64,000 bases of DNA, from contig NZ_JABBFV010000011.1 of the NCBI RefSeq assembly GCF_012927105.1, positions 1 to 64,000 on the forward strand, in the 5' to 3' direction. A program made the translations under genes and the position numbers. This document shows positions 1 to 8,689 of this stretch, piece by piece. The notes below the pieces were generated by a model that searched no databases, was not told the DNA's origin, and worked only from the letters and a program-made list of their open reading frames with translations. The stretch is from Sphingobium psychrophilum (GTDB taxonomy: Bacteria; Pseudomonadota; Alphaproteobacteria; Sphingomonadales; Sphingomonadaceae). Within the stretch, counting starts at the first letter, position 1. The number at the start of each line of letters is the position of its first letter.

Positions 1-119
1 CTGGAAAAGGACGAAGTGACCCAGTTCCCGCGTCACAGAGGCCCGTGTCGCATCAAAATGGAAAACCAAAAGTCCCTGTTTCCGGACATTTGAAGAGGAG
101 GTGTAGTATGAATCGGTCG
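1..119 (+). other. Unidentified flank left of the truncated IS66
   Basis: The plus strand is open from base 1 to a TGA at 91-93, encoding about 30 residues that end in SLFPDI. A Shine-Dalgarno-like GAGGAGG follows, then an ATG at 108. This looks like the 3' end of one gene and the first codons of the next. The second frame is cut at about base 120, where IS66 transposase sequence begins. I do not recognise either product. The arrangement suggests a second mobile or mosaic element that truncated the IS66 copy. Confidence 0.35.
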
Positions 120-1527
120 TTGCTATGCCTCGAAGCGCCCGTTCCGCCGCGTTGTTCGTCAGGCAGATGCGGCCATCGTCGAGGAAGGCTGCGAAGGCGG
201 GCCATGCCTTGAGCATGTAATCCATGGCCTCGGCCACATCGCTGTTCTTTGACAGCTTTGCCCGGTTGTCGCGCATCCATTCTTCCAGATCGGCAACCAG
301 CGGTGCGCTGAGTTCCTGTCGAAGGGCGTGGCGCTCCTGGGCCGGTCTGCCGTTGATGGCGCGCTCAATGTCAAAGATCGCGTCGATACGGCGGACCGCC
401 TCCACCGCCAGCGGCGAGATGACGGCCTTTTTGCGGCGCTTCTTGAGCTGCGCGGCGATATCGGCCAGCTCGAAGAAATAACGGCGCGCGTGGCTCCAGC
501 AAAGGGCGCGGGTTAGCGGCGCCGGCAGGCGGCCGCCATGGAACAGGGCATTATAGCCGGCATATGCATCAGCCTGAAGAATGCCTCTCCAACCGCGCAG
601 ATGGCCCACAGGATGCTCGCCCCGCCGGTCGCGGGAATAATGGAAGATCGCTGCGGGCGGTGCGGGTCCGCCAAAAGGTCGATCATCCCGAACATAGGTC
701 CAGATCCGGCCCGTATCGGTCTTGGTCTTGGCCAGCACTGGCACCGTCGTATCGTCGCCATGCAATCGCTCGGCGGCAAGGACGTGGGCTTCGATCAGGA
801 GATAGAGCGGCATCAGCGCGGCGGTGCAGGTGCCGACCTGATCGGCCAGAGTGGAAAGACTCAGGTCCACGCCTTCCCGGGCATAGCGATCACGCTGGCG
901 GTTGAGCGGTTGATGCGCGCCGAACTTCTCGAACAGCAGCATCGCAAGGAAGCTGGGACCGAAGAGCCCGCGGGGCGTCACATGGAACGGCGCCGGCGGT
1001 TGTGCGATCTTCTCACAATCCCGGCAGGAGAACTTCTCCCGCACGGTCTGAACCACCTTCCACTGTCGCGGCACAACCTCGAGCGTCTCGGTGATATCCT
1101 CACCCAGCTTGCACAGCCGATCCGAGCCGCAACAGGGGCAGGCATCGGGCGCGGCGATGACGACGCGCTCGCGCGGCAGATGCTCGGGCAAGGCCTTGCG
1201 GGCGGGCCGCTTGCGCTCGAACGGCGCGACATTGGTCTTCGCTGCCGCCAAAGCGGCCAACGCCTCGTCTTCGCTGGCAGCGGTCTCGCACTCCTCGAAC
1301 GTCAGCTCCATCTGGTCGAGCAGATGGCGCGTGCGCTCGGAGCGCTGGCCAAAAAGGGTGCGGCGCATCTTCTCGTTCTGCAGTTCGAGAAGGGCGTTAC
1401 GGGCTTCCAGGTCGGCGTTGATGGCCTTGATGCGGGCGACTTCAGCGGCGACAGCCTCGGCAGCGGCAAGCCGCTCGCGAAGGCTGTCGATCTCTGCTTG
1501 TGCCTCGTTCCCCATGGCCAATAGCAT
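120..1527 (-). pseudogene. tnpC: IS66 transposase TnpC, 3'-truncated
   Basis: This is the DDE transposase of an IS66-type element. The minus strand is open from an ATG at 1527 (alternative in-frame ATG at 1515). It shows the family layout: an N-terminal leucine-rich coiled-coil region, a cysteine-rich zinc-binding segment with CPCCGSD and CRDC motifs, then the catalytic region with LHGDDTTVPVL, QADAYAGYNALF and LTNNAAERALRG. After RGIA the sequence no longer resembles the family, so the last ~50 residues are missing and foreign codons continue to the window edge. All three catalytic acidic residues seem present, but the normal C-terminus does not. Confidence 0.85.
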
Positions 1528-1575
1528 AGCCAAAAAGCACCGAAATCTCTAGCTTTTTAGGTCATGCTAGGGCTT

Positions 1576-1923
1576 TTATCCGGCCAATGTCGGGCGCCAT
1601 GTGGCCTGCGGATTACGCCAGTCGATCGCCTCCAACATGCAGGCCATCTGCGAGGGGGAGATGGCAATCACGCCGTCCACGGCCGAAGGCCAGATATACT
1701 TCCCGCGCTCGAGACGCTTGGCATAAAGCGACATGCCAACACCATCGTGCCAGATGATCTTGCAGAGGTCGCCGCGGCGTCCCCTGAAAATGTAGAGGTC
1801 GCCCGCGTAGGGATCACGTCCGAAACTTTGCTGCACCTGCAGGGCCAGGCTGCGCATGCCGCGCCGCATGTCCGTGTGCCCCGTTGCAATCCATATCCGA
1901 ACGCCGGAGGGGACTGGGATCAC
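1576..1923 (-). CDS. tnpB: IS66 accessory protein TnpB
   Basis: A 115-residue protein typical in length for IS66 Orf2/TnpB. The N-terminal half carries the characteristic VRIWIATGHTDMRRGMRSLA segment, followed by LYIFRGRRGDLCKIIWHD. TnpB is required together with TnpA and TnpC for IS66 transposition, but its molecular role is poorly defined. Its ATG overlaps the end of tnpA by four bases, implying translational coupling. The reading frame is intact even though the element as a whole is truncated. Confidence 0.92.
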   Translation of the reverse strand: MIPVPSGVRIWIATGHTDMRRGMRSLALQVQQSFGRDPYAGDLYIFRGRRGDLCKIIWHDGVGMSLYAKRLERGKYIWPSAVDGVIAISPSQMACMLEAIDWRNPQATWRPTLAG

Positions 1924-2249
1924 GGCTTGACCGACCGCAGCACTGCCGACACCAGCCCAGGTGATGCGCCAGCGGGAATGCGCACAATCGCCCGCTCGAA
2001 CTCAACGGTGATCGCCGATCCGGTCACTGGCATCGGATCGGGCTGCACCTGCACTTCTGCAAAGCCTTGGGCTGCCTGCCCCATCTGCCGCCGCCATCTG
2101 TAGATCTGGTTCGGCCGCAGATCGGCACGGCGGGCAATCTCCGCCACGTTTGCACCGGGCGCCGAAACCGCTGCGACCAGTTCGCGCTTCTGCTGGTCCG
2201 TCCATACCCGCCGCCGCTCCGGCCCCGAAATTACCGTGATCTGACTCAT
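1920..2249 (-). CDS. tnpA: IS66 accessory protein TnpA
   Basis: A 109-residue protein of the IS66 Orf1/TnpA family. Residues ~15-55 form a helix-turn-helix of the transposase-8 type, seen as RRRVWTDQQKRELV, then VAEIARRADL and NQIYRWRRQM. It is likely the DNA-binding accessory protein of the element. It is first in the tnpA-tnpB-tnpC operon and overlaps tnpB by four bases. The reading frame is intact. Confidence 0.9.
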   Translation of the reverse strand: MSQITVISGPERRRVWTDQQKRELVAAVSAPGANVAEIARRADLRPNQIYRWRRQMGQAAQGFAEVQVQPDPMPVTGSAITVEFERAIVRIPAGASPGLVSAVLRSVKP

Positions 2250-2307
2250 CGCACCGTCCTTAGTATCGGTGCAAACACCGGCGCTTGCACCGGTGCCATC
2301 TCAAAAT

Positions 2308-2337
2308 ATCAGCCGATCACCGCAAGGCGGCCCTCAC
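2308..2337 (-). repeat. Presumed right terminal repeat of the IS66 element
   Basis: Read on the minus strand this stretch starts GTGAGGGCCGCCTTGCGG and continues into GATCGGCTGATA, about 60-90 bases upstream of tnpA. It is exactly where the interrupted IS91 reading frame stops being recognisable. IS66 termini often begin GT(A/G)AG. The matching left repeat is missing because the left end is truncated, so the assignment rests on position only. Confidence 0.45.
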
Positions 2338-2600
2338 CGGAGCGATACGATAAACTCGTCGGTGGCAAGCGTCATGATACTCTGGCGTTCGGGTCCATCG
2401 CGACGATAATCCTTGTAACGCAGCGTGACGCCAGTCTTGTCGAAGGAGATGAGCCGCCGGTTCGAGATAGCAGCCCGGTGGGTATAGCGGGACAGGTAGG
2501 CGAGGACTGCTTCCGGGCCGGCAAACGGCGCCTTCGCATAGACCACCCAGCGCACCTTCCGAACAGGGCCAAGATGGCGCAGAGCCGTTTTCGTCCTTCC
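2338..2600 (-). pseudogene. IS91-family transposase fragment
   Basis: The minus strand encodes RWVVYAKAPFAGPEAVLAYL, then SRYTHRAAISNRRLISF and TGVTLRYKDYR, ending at MTLATDEFI. These are landmark segments of the C-terminal half of Y2-type IS91/ISCR transposases. The frame breaks off immediately after DEFI, where the IS66 right end begins. Upstream of about 2600 no further homology is visible. It is a remnant of perhaps 85 codons, cut on one side by the IS66 insertion and on the other by an older rearrangement. Confidence 0.8.
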
Positions 2601-2915
2601 GACGGTAGAATGCCGATTAAAAGACCACCATGTCAGCTGCGTAGAATTGCCGCAGTGGAAGATTTTTGGGGCTTGTGCCGTTACTGGTCCCCGTCCCCCG
2701 GTCTTATGTCCGGAACGAGTCTCGTCGCGTCACAGATGTTCAATCATCACGGTTTACCTGTGAGATATCTGGCGAATGTGAAGTTTTTCGGAATCCGCCC
2801 GTAATAGGAGGATAACAGAAGAGGAGCCGGCGGGCGGAGCGACCGACCTTATCCTGATTGTCATTTCGGTGGCGAACCGTCAGACATAGCGTTTGACATC
2901 GAAAGGGGACGATGG
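2601..2915. other. Intergenic stretch, no gene seen
   Basis: No frame here resembles a known protein on either strand. It separates the IS91 remnant from the AAA/protease cassette and presumably holds the promoter for the gene starting at 2916. I could not pick a convincing -35/-10 pair. Confidence 0.5.
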
Positions 2916-3695
2916 GTGGCGCTGATCGCATTGGAAGAGGCTCGGAAGCAGCCCGGCTTGCTGATCGAGATCCGTGGAACAATAAGCGCAAACATCGCCG
3001 CCGATCTGTTGAAAGCTCACAACAAGGCGTTCAGGGCGTGGTGTCGCGCAAACGGTGAACAGCCCCGCGATCTGGTAATTGTCGATAGTGGCACCGGCAG
3101 CTACTGGGCAAGGCTGAAGGATGCCGTCGAGGTTGCTGGATTGCTGCAACTGGGGTCGGATGTTCTGCCTGGCTTCATGACGAACTTGGCCTCGATCGTT
3201 CATCTGGGGTTCGCCAGCGACCCCTCCGAATTCCATAGTCTTTTCACTGATCTGCTTAAGGCCTATCGCCGGGCAATCACGCACAAAGCGGTTGAGGCGG
3301 TTGTCATCAGCGGCCTTGCGATCGAGTCCATCACGATCACGAGCGTCAAGCAGATTGACCAGATCATCGCGAAGGCCACGCTCCAGCGAATTCCCAAGGT
3401 CCCGGCGCCATCGGTCGGTCAGCAGGTTGCGCACGCCGAACTTGACTGGAAATTCCCCACAGGACTGCGTGGTCATGGCTTCAAGCGTCACGGGACGGTG
3501 AGACTGTTCGACGGCACTGTCTATGTCAGATTAGAAGGGATGCAGGGTACGATGCTGCCTGCGCATGGTCGGCAGGTGCATGAGCTGGGAGACGGGCTCA
3601 GCTACGCTTTTGAGGGGCACACGCTTACGAACGACGCCAAAGAGACCATTGGTTATGTGATTGAACTCGCTGAACCTGCCTCGCTATGGGGATAG
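2916..3695 (+). CDS. Unrecognised 259-residue protein, first gene of the AAA/S8 cassette
   Basis: I do not recognise a family. The start is a GTG preceded by GAAAGGGGAC. The protein appears soluble, with no signal peptide and no membrane segment. The N-terminal half is mixed helix and strand, including LVIVDSGTGSYW. The middle has a helical stretch (FHSLFTDLLKAYRRAITHKA). The C-terminal third, from about residue 165, is strand-rich and glycine-rich (GTVRLFDGTVYVRLEGMQG), like a small beta domain. It reads in the same direction as the AAA+ ATPase and the S8 protease that follow, about 150 bases downstream, so it may be an adaptor, substrate or regulator of that pair. This is inferred from position only. 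Confidence 0.6.
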   Translation: MALIALEEARKQPGLLIEIRGTISANIAADLLKAHNKAFRAWCRANGEQPRDLVIVDSGTGSYWARLKDAVEVAGLLQLGSDVLPGFMTNLASIVHLGFASDPSEFHSLFTDLLKAYRRAITHKAVEAVVISGLAIESITITSVKQIDQIIAKATLQRIPKVPAPSVGQQVAHAELDWKFPTGLRGHGFKRHGTVRLFDGTVYVRLEGMQGTMLPAHGRQVHELGDGLSYAFEGHTLTNDAKETIGYVIELAEPASLWG

Positions 3696-3848
3696 AATAC
3701 CGATCGTGAGGCGCTTCCTTCTCCCTGACCGCGACGATTAGCGTGCTCAGCCTGACGAAAAATGCTTCGCTGCCTTCGCGAACAGGTGGCAAAATCTGCC
3801 GATCCCGCTATCGTACTTCTACGGGACCGATTTGCTGGCAAGGATAAC

Positions 3849-4835
3849 ATGGCGCGCGGCGAGCTGATGAAAAGATTGCTGGCGAGTTACGGCCGGGACG
3901 AGGAGTTCCGGGCGGTCGCCGAGCAAATCATCACGGAAGAAGAAGCGAAGAACAACAAGGTGCTTGCGCGTTCGCTCCGGCGCTCGCTTGAGGTTGCCCC
4001 TCCCAAGGCCAGCCGACCGAAGGCGCTTGCCTCGCTCATTCCGTTTCCGGACGCCGCTGGCGATTTCATCGAGCTGGTCGAGCCGAGCCACAACAAGCAG
4101 GACATCGTTCTCTCAGCGGAGAATACCCGCATCTTCCTGGGGCTAATGGATGAGTTTCGGCGTGGCGAGGAAATTCGCCGACGGGGCCTTTCCGTTCGGT
4201 CCAAGATGCTGTTCTGCGGCCCGCCAGGCTGCGGGAAAACGCTCTGCGCAGAGATTTTTGCAGCCGAACTGGGCTTGCCCCTATATGTGGTCAAGCTCGA
4301 TCGCCTGATCTCGTCCTACCTTGGTGAGACAGCGACAAATGTCCGCAAAATATTCGAATTTGCGCGCAAGCAGCCCTCGGTTCTGTTTTTCGATGAGTTC
4401 GATGCGATCGCCCGCGCGCGCGACGAGGGTGGCGAGCACAACGAACTGCGGCGCGTCGTCAACAGTCTGCTGATCTTCATCGATCGGATACAGCCGAAAG
4501 GCTATCTCGTCGCGGCGACCAATCTCGATCATTCGCTCGACGCAGCGATATGGCGTCGGTTCGACGAAGTTATCTGGTTCGACCGGCCCGATGCGCGCAT
4601 GATTGCGCGCTTCCTCAAGATGAAGTTCAAGAATGTGGCAATTGCCTTCGATCCCGAGGATCATCTCTCGGAGCTTGAAGGCTATTCCTATGCGGAGCTG
4701 AACCGGATCTGTGTTCAGTCCATGAAGAGCGCGATTATCGATCGCCGGAAGCAGGTCGGGGAATCCGATTTCAAAGTTGCGGTCGCCGATGAACAGCGGC
4801 GGAAGCGTCGAACCAGACGCATGGCGGCGGACTGA
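3849..4835 (+). CDS. AAA+ ATPase paired with an S8 protease
   Basis: A single-domain AAA+ ATPase of the SpoVK/FtsH-like class (328 residues). An N-terminal helical region of ~110 residues precedes the ATPase core. With this start the Walker A is GPPGCGKT (lysine 130) and the Walker B is VLFFDEFDAIA (D182-E183). A sensor-1 LVAATNL and an arginine-finger region with AAIWRRFDEV follow. The frame extends upstream to an ATG at 3762, but the ATG at 3849 has a better Shine-Dalgarno (AAGGA) and begins with MARGELMKRLL, which looks like a natural N-terminus. It lacks a protease domain of its own. The S8 protease gene starts 10 bases after its stop, so the ATPase probably feeds or gates that protease. 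Confidence 0.85.
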   Translation: MARGELMKRLLASYGRDEEFRAVAEQIITEEEAKNNKVLARSLRRSLEVAPPKASRPKALASLIPFPDAAGDFIELVEPSHNKQDIVLSAENTRIFLGLMDEFRRGEEIRRRGLSVRSKMLFCGPPGCGKTLCAEIFAAELGLPLYVVKLDRLISSYLGETATNVRKIFEFARKQPSVLFFDEFDAIARARDEGGEHNELRRVVNSLLIFIDRIQPKGYLVAATNLDHSLDAAIWRRFDEVIWFDRPDARMIARFLKMKFKNVAIAFDPEDHLSELEGYSYAELNRICVQSMKSAIIDRRKQVGESDFKVAVADEQRRKRRTRRMAAD

Positions 4836-4845
4836 CCTCTACTAA

Positions 4846-7185
4846 ATGGCCCGCTATGATCATTTGCAGCTGGTACGGCTGCCTGAGCGACTGCCGCGTC
4901 GAAAGACAGGCGGCGGCGGACCTCCGCCCCAGCGAGAGCCTGGTGGCCACAGCCGCAGACTCGGTGAAGAACTCGACCAAGCCGTGGAAGTCCAACGGCA
5001 GCGTCGACGCCCGGATGCGGTCAACCCTGCGCTGATCCTTCGCGTCAGTATGAGCGGGCCATTGCTGGAGGAGGAGTGGGCCAAGGTCGGATTGACCGTG
5101 CTTTCGAGCGACGAAGATCGGTCACTCATCCTGTTCGCCTCCAATGATGAACTGACTGATTTCCGGCGCAAGATGACAGCTTATGGTCAAGGCGTGCGTG
5201 GCGACCAAATCAATCCGTCCTATGCGGGCTTCATCGCCAACGTCGAAGGGATCGCCGCAGTAGCGCCGCGCGATCGCATTGGCCTTCGCGCACGCGAAGC
5301 AGCCCTCGTTGAGACAGAAGATTTCCAGCCTGGCACACAGTATATCGTCGATCTCGAACTCTGGGATCTCGGGCGGCGTGAGCTGCGGGAGCGAAAGCTG
5401 GACGAGATCGTCGCCTATGCTGAAGCGCTTGGTGCCGAAGAGCTGGATCGGCATATCGGCCCGAACATCACGATGGTTCGTCTGAGCGGTGATGGTCGAA
5501 TGGTGCGTCCACTTCTTGCAATCGAAGAAATTGCTGAAATCGACTTCCCGCCCGAACCGGATTTTATGGAGCGCGACACGGGCGATCTGGCGATTGGAGA
5601 ACTGCCTCCCGTCGAAGAATTGGCCGCCGATGCCCCGCTGATCGGCATCATCGACAGTGGCGTGAACGACCATCCGTTGATCGAGGACATCATCGCCGGT
5701 GCTATCGGAGTGCCGGCGACGCTTGGGACGGCCGACGATTGGGGACATGGTACGTTCGTTGGAGGCATTGCAACCTTTGGCGATCTTCGGGCGCAGCTCG
5801 GCAATGAAGCACTTGTACGAAATGCGCGGCTCTGTTCCGCCAAGGTCGTGGATGAGCGCGGGCGTTTTCCCAACAGCCGATTGGTCCCGCGCCTTATGCG
5901 TGAGGCCATAACCAGACTAAATGACGAGTTTGGGTGCCGCATTTTCGTGATCTCCTTGGGCGACCGCACCAAACTGATCGAGGGGACGAAAGTCGGCGTG
6001 TGGGCTCAAACGCTCGATGAACTGGTGCGTGAACTCGATGTAGTCATCATCGTTTCGGCCGGGAATCGGCATCCGCGCAGCCATTTGCGGGTTGAGGAGG
6101 CTGTGACCGAATATCCTTCCTACCTGTCCGAGCCTGCCAACCGACTCTGCGAACCCGCCGGCGGCATGAACATTGTGACGGTCGGCGCACTCGCCCACGG
6201 AAATGGTCTTCCAGCCGCAGCTGCGGGGACGGTCGGAATTCGGCCCATCACCGAGCGGCTCGAACCGTCCCCCTTCTCGCGCGCGGGGCCAGGCGCAAGA
6301 GGCGCCATCAAACCTGATTTTACGGATATCGGTGGAACACTGATTTACGACGGTACGACAAACCTCCTTCAGGGTGGTGAGGTCCGCCCGGAAGCCGGTG
6401 TCCTCTCGCTTCACCATCGCCCGGTGGATCGTCTTTTCGCAACCCGGTCCGGTACGTCGCACGCCGCGCCGCTGGTTGCCTATAAAGCCAGCCAGATACT
6501 GGGAAGATTCCCCGATGCCTCGGCTAACCTTGTACGCGCGCTTCTTGCCAGCAGCGCAACAGTGCCATCTGAGGCTGCACATCGTCTTGCCTTGTTAGGC
6601 GAGGTGCCGACCCGCGCGCAGTGCGGCTACGGAATGGTCGATGCCGAGCTTGCCTCCTATTCCGATGACAATCGTGTTGTCCTTTACGCGGAGGACGAAC
6701 TCACGATCGACCATTTTGCGGTCTATCAGATACCGATTCCGCGACCATTCCAGACAGAACGTGGTCGTCGAACGATCCGCGTAAGCCTGGCCTACGATCC
6801 ACCTGTGCGCCACAGCCGGCTCGACTATAATGGTGTCTCGATGAGCTTCCGGCTCGTTCGTGGGTGCGAGCCGGAAACGATTTTCGAGCATTACCGGCAA
6901 CGCACGCAGGCCGAGGGACCGATCCCGGAAATGGCCAACCGCAACAATTGCACCTTATCTCCGTCATCTACAGCGCGCGAAAAATCGAGCCTTCAAAGCG
7001 CGTCCGTTACCTTCTCACGAGACGTCAGCAGTTACGGTGACGCCTACTATCTGGTCGTGCGCTGCGCGGGAGGATGGTCAGGGGATGTCGGCCAGCAAGG
7101 CTTCGCTATTGTTGTCGAAATCTCGCACGAGGCGGAATTAACTTTGTATGAGCGCCTGCGGCAGCAATTGCGGGTTCGCGCCTGA
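4846..7185 (+). CDS. Subtilisin-like S8 serine protease, AAA-associated
   Basis: A 779-residue protein with a complete subtilase triad: D270 in IGIIDSGVNDHP, H301 in DDWGHGTFVGGIA and S538 in RSGTSHAAPLVAY. The oxyanion asparagine region VSAGNRHPRSH lies in between. There is no signal peptide, so it is predicted to be cytoplasmic, unlike secreted subtilases. About 260 residues precede the catalytic domain and 220 follow; the latter look beta-rich. The N-terminus is arginine- and proline-rich. Close coupling (10 bases) to the AAA+ gene indicates a functional pair. Pairs of cytoplasmic S8 protease and AAA+ ATPase recur in bacterial accessory regions; a role in defence or in removal of aberrant proteins is inference. 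Confidence 0.88.
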   Translation: MARYDHLQLVRLPERLPRRKTGGGGPPPQREPGGHSRRLGEELDQAVEVQRQRRRPDAVNPALILRVSMSGPLLEEEWAKVGLTVLSSDEDRSLILFASNDELTDFRRKMTAYGQGVRGDQINPSYAGFIANVEGIAAVAPRDRIGLRAREAALVETEDFQPGTQYIVDLELWDLGRRELRERKLDEIVAYAEALGAEELDRHIGPNITMVRLSGDGRMVRPLLAIEEIAEIDFPPEPDFMERDTGDLAIGELPPVEELAADAPLIGIIDSGVNDHPLIEDIIAGAIGVPATLGTADDWGHGTFVGGIATFGDLRAQLGNEALVRNARLCSAKVVDERGRFPNSRLVPRLMREAITRLNDEFGCRIFVISLGDRTKLIEGTKVGVWAQTLDELVRELDVVIIVSAGNRHPRSHLRVEEAVTEYPSYLSEPANRLCEPAGGMNIVTVGALAHGNGLPAAAAGTVGIRPITERLEPSPFSRAGPGARGAIKPDFTDIGGTLIYDGTTNLLQGGEVRPEAGVLSLHHRPVDRLFATRSGTSHAAPLVAYKASQILGRFPDASANLVRALLASSATVPSEAAHRLALLGEVPTRAQCGYGMVDAELASYSDDNRVVLYAEDELTIDHFAVYQIPIPRPFQTERGRRTIRVSLAYDPPVRHSRLDYNGVSMSFRLVRGCEPETIFEHYRQRTQAEGPIPEMANRNNCTLSPSSTAREKSSLQSASVTFSRDVSSYGDAYYLVVRCAGGWSGDVGQQGFAIVVEISHEAELTLYERLRQQLRVRA

Positions 7186-7714
7186 TCGACTTCTGACTGG
7201 AACAACGTCAGGACGGCCCTCGCAGAGGCATATAGCAATCGTGCCGTGACCGAGGCGGCCCATCGATATGTTTGTGGGATCGATGACGGCGCGCCGGATT
7301 TTGTCCGCCGGCATTCTGGACGGGCCAGTGCGGGACACTTCTACGGCAGATAGTTGAAAATATTGCCACCGAGCGAGGTCACTCACGCGCGCGACGTTAA
7401 GGGGCTGAATTTTGAAAAGCCGCCCGTCCGCACCTGAGGATCGAAAATCAGCGGCTGAACGGCTATGAAGGGTCGGTAGGCGGCAGCTGCCACTTTTCTG
7501 CCGTTCTCGACAACTACGACATCCGACAGCTCTCGCCAGTTTCCGACGTTCGTGGGCCACCAGTGTCGCGCCTTTTGGCGGAGGATGCCGCCCCCCTATG
7601 TGTAAGGGACTAAAAGCGGACTTGCGGAAGCGAACGCGGCTGGGCTGGCAAAACGGATAATTGATCTCTTATACCGCGGCTTCCGGGGTTGGCATGAAAG
7701 GGCGGATTAGACCG
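7186..7714. other. Intergenic stretch, no credible gene
   Basis: A 140-codon minus-strand frame at 7138-7560 overlaps the protease 3' end but resembles no protein I know and has no convincing start. The stretch separates the AAA/protease cassette from an oppositely oriented gene group and may contain decayed sequence. Confidence 0.45.
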
Positions 7715-8083
7715 TTATTCCATCGGCGAAAAACATGCGGCCATTGCAGCCTTGTCGGACGAAGGCTTGGCGCAGGGATTGAGATCCTCCAGATAGCCGA
7801 CGATTTCGGTTATTTCCTGAGGTGTGAGTTTGAATCGGGGCATATTGCGATGCCCCACCTGTAAGCCCTTCAAGAATGATTCCCGCAGGGCATCGACAGG
7901 ATAGCGGCGATATAAGGAACGAAATGTCGGCGCGTCGGGGTTGGTGCTGACGCCATCCGGTCCTGTTGCGTGGCAGCCTGAGCATTGCTGGTCGACAAGC
8001 TGACGACCTCCATGGGCAGGGGCCGCACCTGCCCAAGCGAGCACCCCGCTCATGAGGCCCAGGCATTGGGTTCGAAATCTCAT
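7715..8083 (-). CDS. Small periplasmic c-type cytochrome
   Basis: A 122-residue class I cytochrome c. An N-terminal signal peptide (LGLMSGVLAWAGAAPAHG) is followed by one haem-binding CSGCH motif. A likely axial methionine lies in the RNMPRFKLTPQEI segment, followed by a C-terminal helix EITEIVGYLEDL. It should carry electrons in the periplasm. The start at 8083 is chosen because AAGGA lies nine bases upstream; an in-frame ATG at 8101 is less likely. It is on the same strand as the GNAT and response-regulator genes, 84 bases downstream. Confidence 0.85.
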   Translation of the reverse strand: MRFRTQCLGLMSGVLAWAGAAPAHGGRQLVDQQCSGCHATGPDGVSTNPDAPTFRSLYRRYPVDALRESFLKGLQVGHRNMPRFKLTPQEITEIVGYLEDLNPCAKPSSDKAAMAACFSPME

Positions 8084-8167
8084 TCGATGGTGTCCTTGCA
8101 TGCTATGTCGGTGAGTTTTTGCTGGGCTAGCGGTCCCCGCGGCCGCCGGTCGAACCGCGTCTGCCTA

Positions 8168-8689
8168 TCATCGGCGCCCAAGTGTGCGGCTGACCAACAT
8201 CAGCGTGGAATCGCCGGGATACTCAGTGGCGATAAAGCCTTGGTCGCATTCGACCTCGATAGCGGCATGGTTGTCCCGACTCTCGATTGCTTCCAGCGTC
8301 CGCAACCCGATTGTCTCAGCGTAGCGCGCAATATGGGCCAACAACGCCCAGCCTATGCCTTGGCCCTTATAATCGGCGCGGATTGCAATCGCCACCTCGC
8401 CCTGCTCCAAGTCGGCGCCGTAAGCCAGCATTGCAGTCGCAACCATCCGGGACTGGTCCTGTGTGAACACAAGAAAGCTGTCGCTATTGGGTAGTGGGCA
8501 TTCAAGCATCGTAATCTGCGCCTGGCTCACTTCCCTGATCCCGCTGAGAAATCGAAACCTAAGATCCACGGGGGTGACGTGGGCAAAGAAAGCCTTGATC
8601 GTCGGGCCATCACCGACGTGTGCGCGCCGGACATGAAAATGGGCGCCGGATCGGGTCGTGATCGGTGAGACATTTTCCGATTGCGTCAT
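8168..8689 (-). CDS. GNAT-family N-acetyltransferase
   Basis: A 173-residue single-domain acetyltransferase. The acetyl-CoA binding signature is visible as VAIAIRADYKGQGIGWALLA (Q/RxxGxG/A). The N-terminal portion resembles the acetyltransferase domain of Pat-type protein lysine acetyltransferases, with FFAHVTPVDLRFRFLSG, which in larger proteins is fused to an acyl-CoA synthetase-like domain. Here it stands alone, so protein acetylation is plausible but unproven. Its start overlaps the end of the upstream response-regulator gene, indicating co-translation. Confidence 0.85.
   Translation of the reverse strand: MTQSENVSPITTRSGAHFHVRRAHVGDGPTIKAFFAHVTPVDLRFRFLSGIREVSQAQITMLECPLPNSDSFLVFTQDQSRMVATAMLAYGADLEQGEVAIAIRADYKGQGIGWALLAHIARYAETIGLRTLEAIESRDNHAAIEVECDQGFIATEYPGDSTLMLVSRTLGRR

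Larger units (their letters stand above)
120..2337 (-). mobile_element. Truncated IS66-family insertion sequence
   Basis: Three minus-strand genes in the order tnpA, tnpB, tnpC are diagnostic of the IS66 family. The right end (start of tnpA side) appears intact and finishes near 2337, next to a split IS91-type transposase frame. The left end is missing: tnpC homology stops at about base 120, just after the conserved NNAAERALRG region, and continues into unrelated sequence. The transposase therefore lacks its C-terminal end and the left inverted repeat is absent, so the element should not move by itself. Confidence 0.85.

Noticed and set aside
538..1524. 328-codon open frame on the plus strand
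   Set aside because: It is the antisense shadow of the IS66 transposase; the minus strand encodes all conserved TnpC motifs.
7138..7560. 140-codon minus-strand frame after the S8 protease
   Set aside because: It overlaps the protease 3' end, has no good ribosome-binding site and resembles no known protein.
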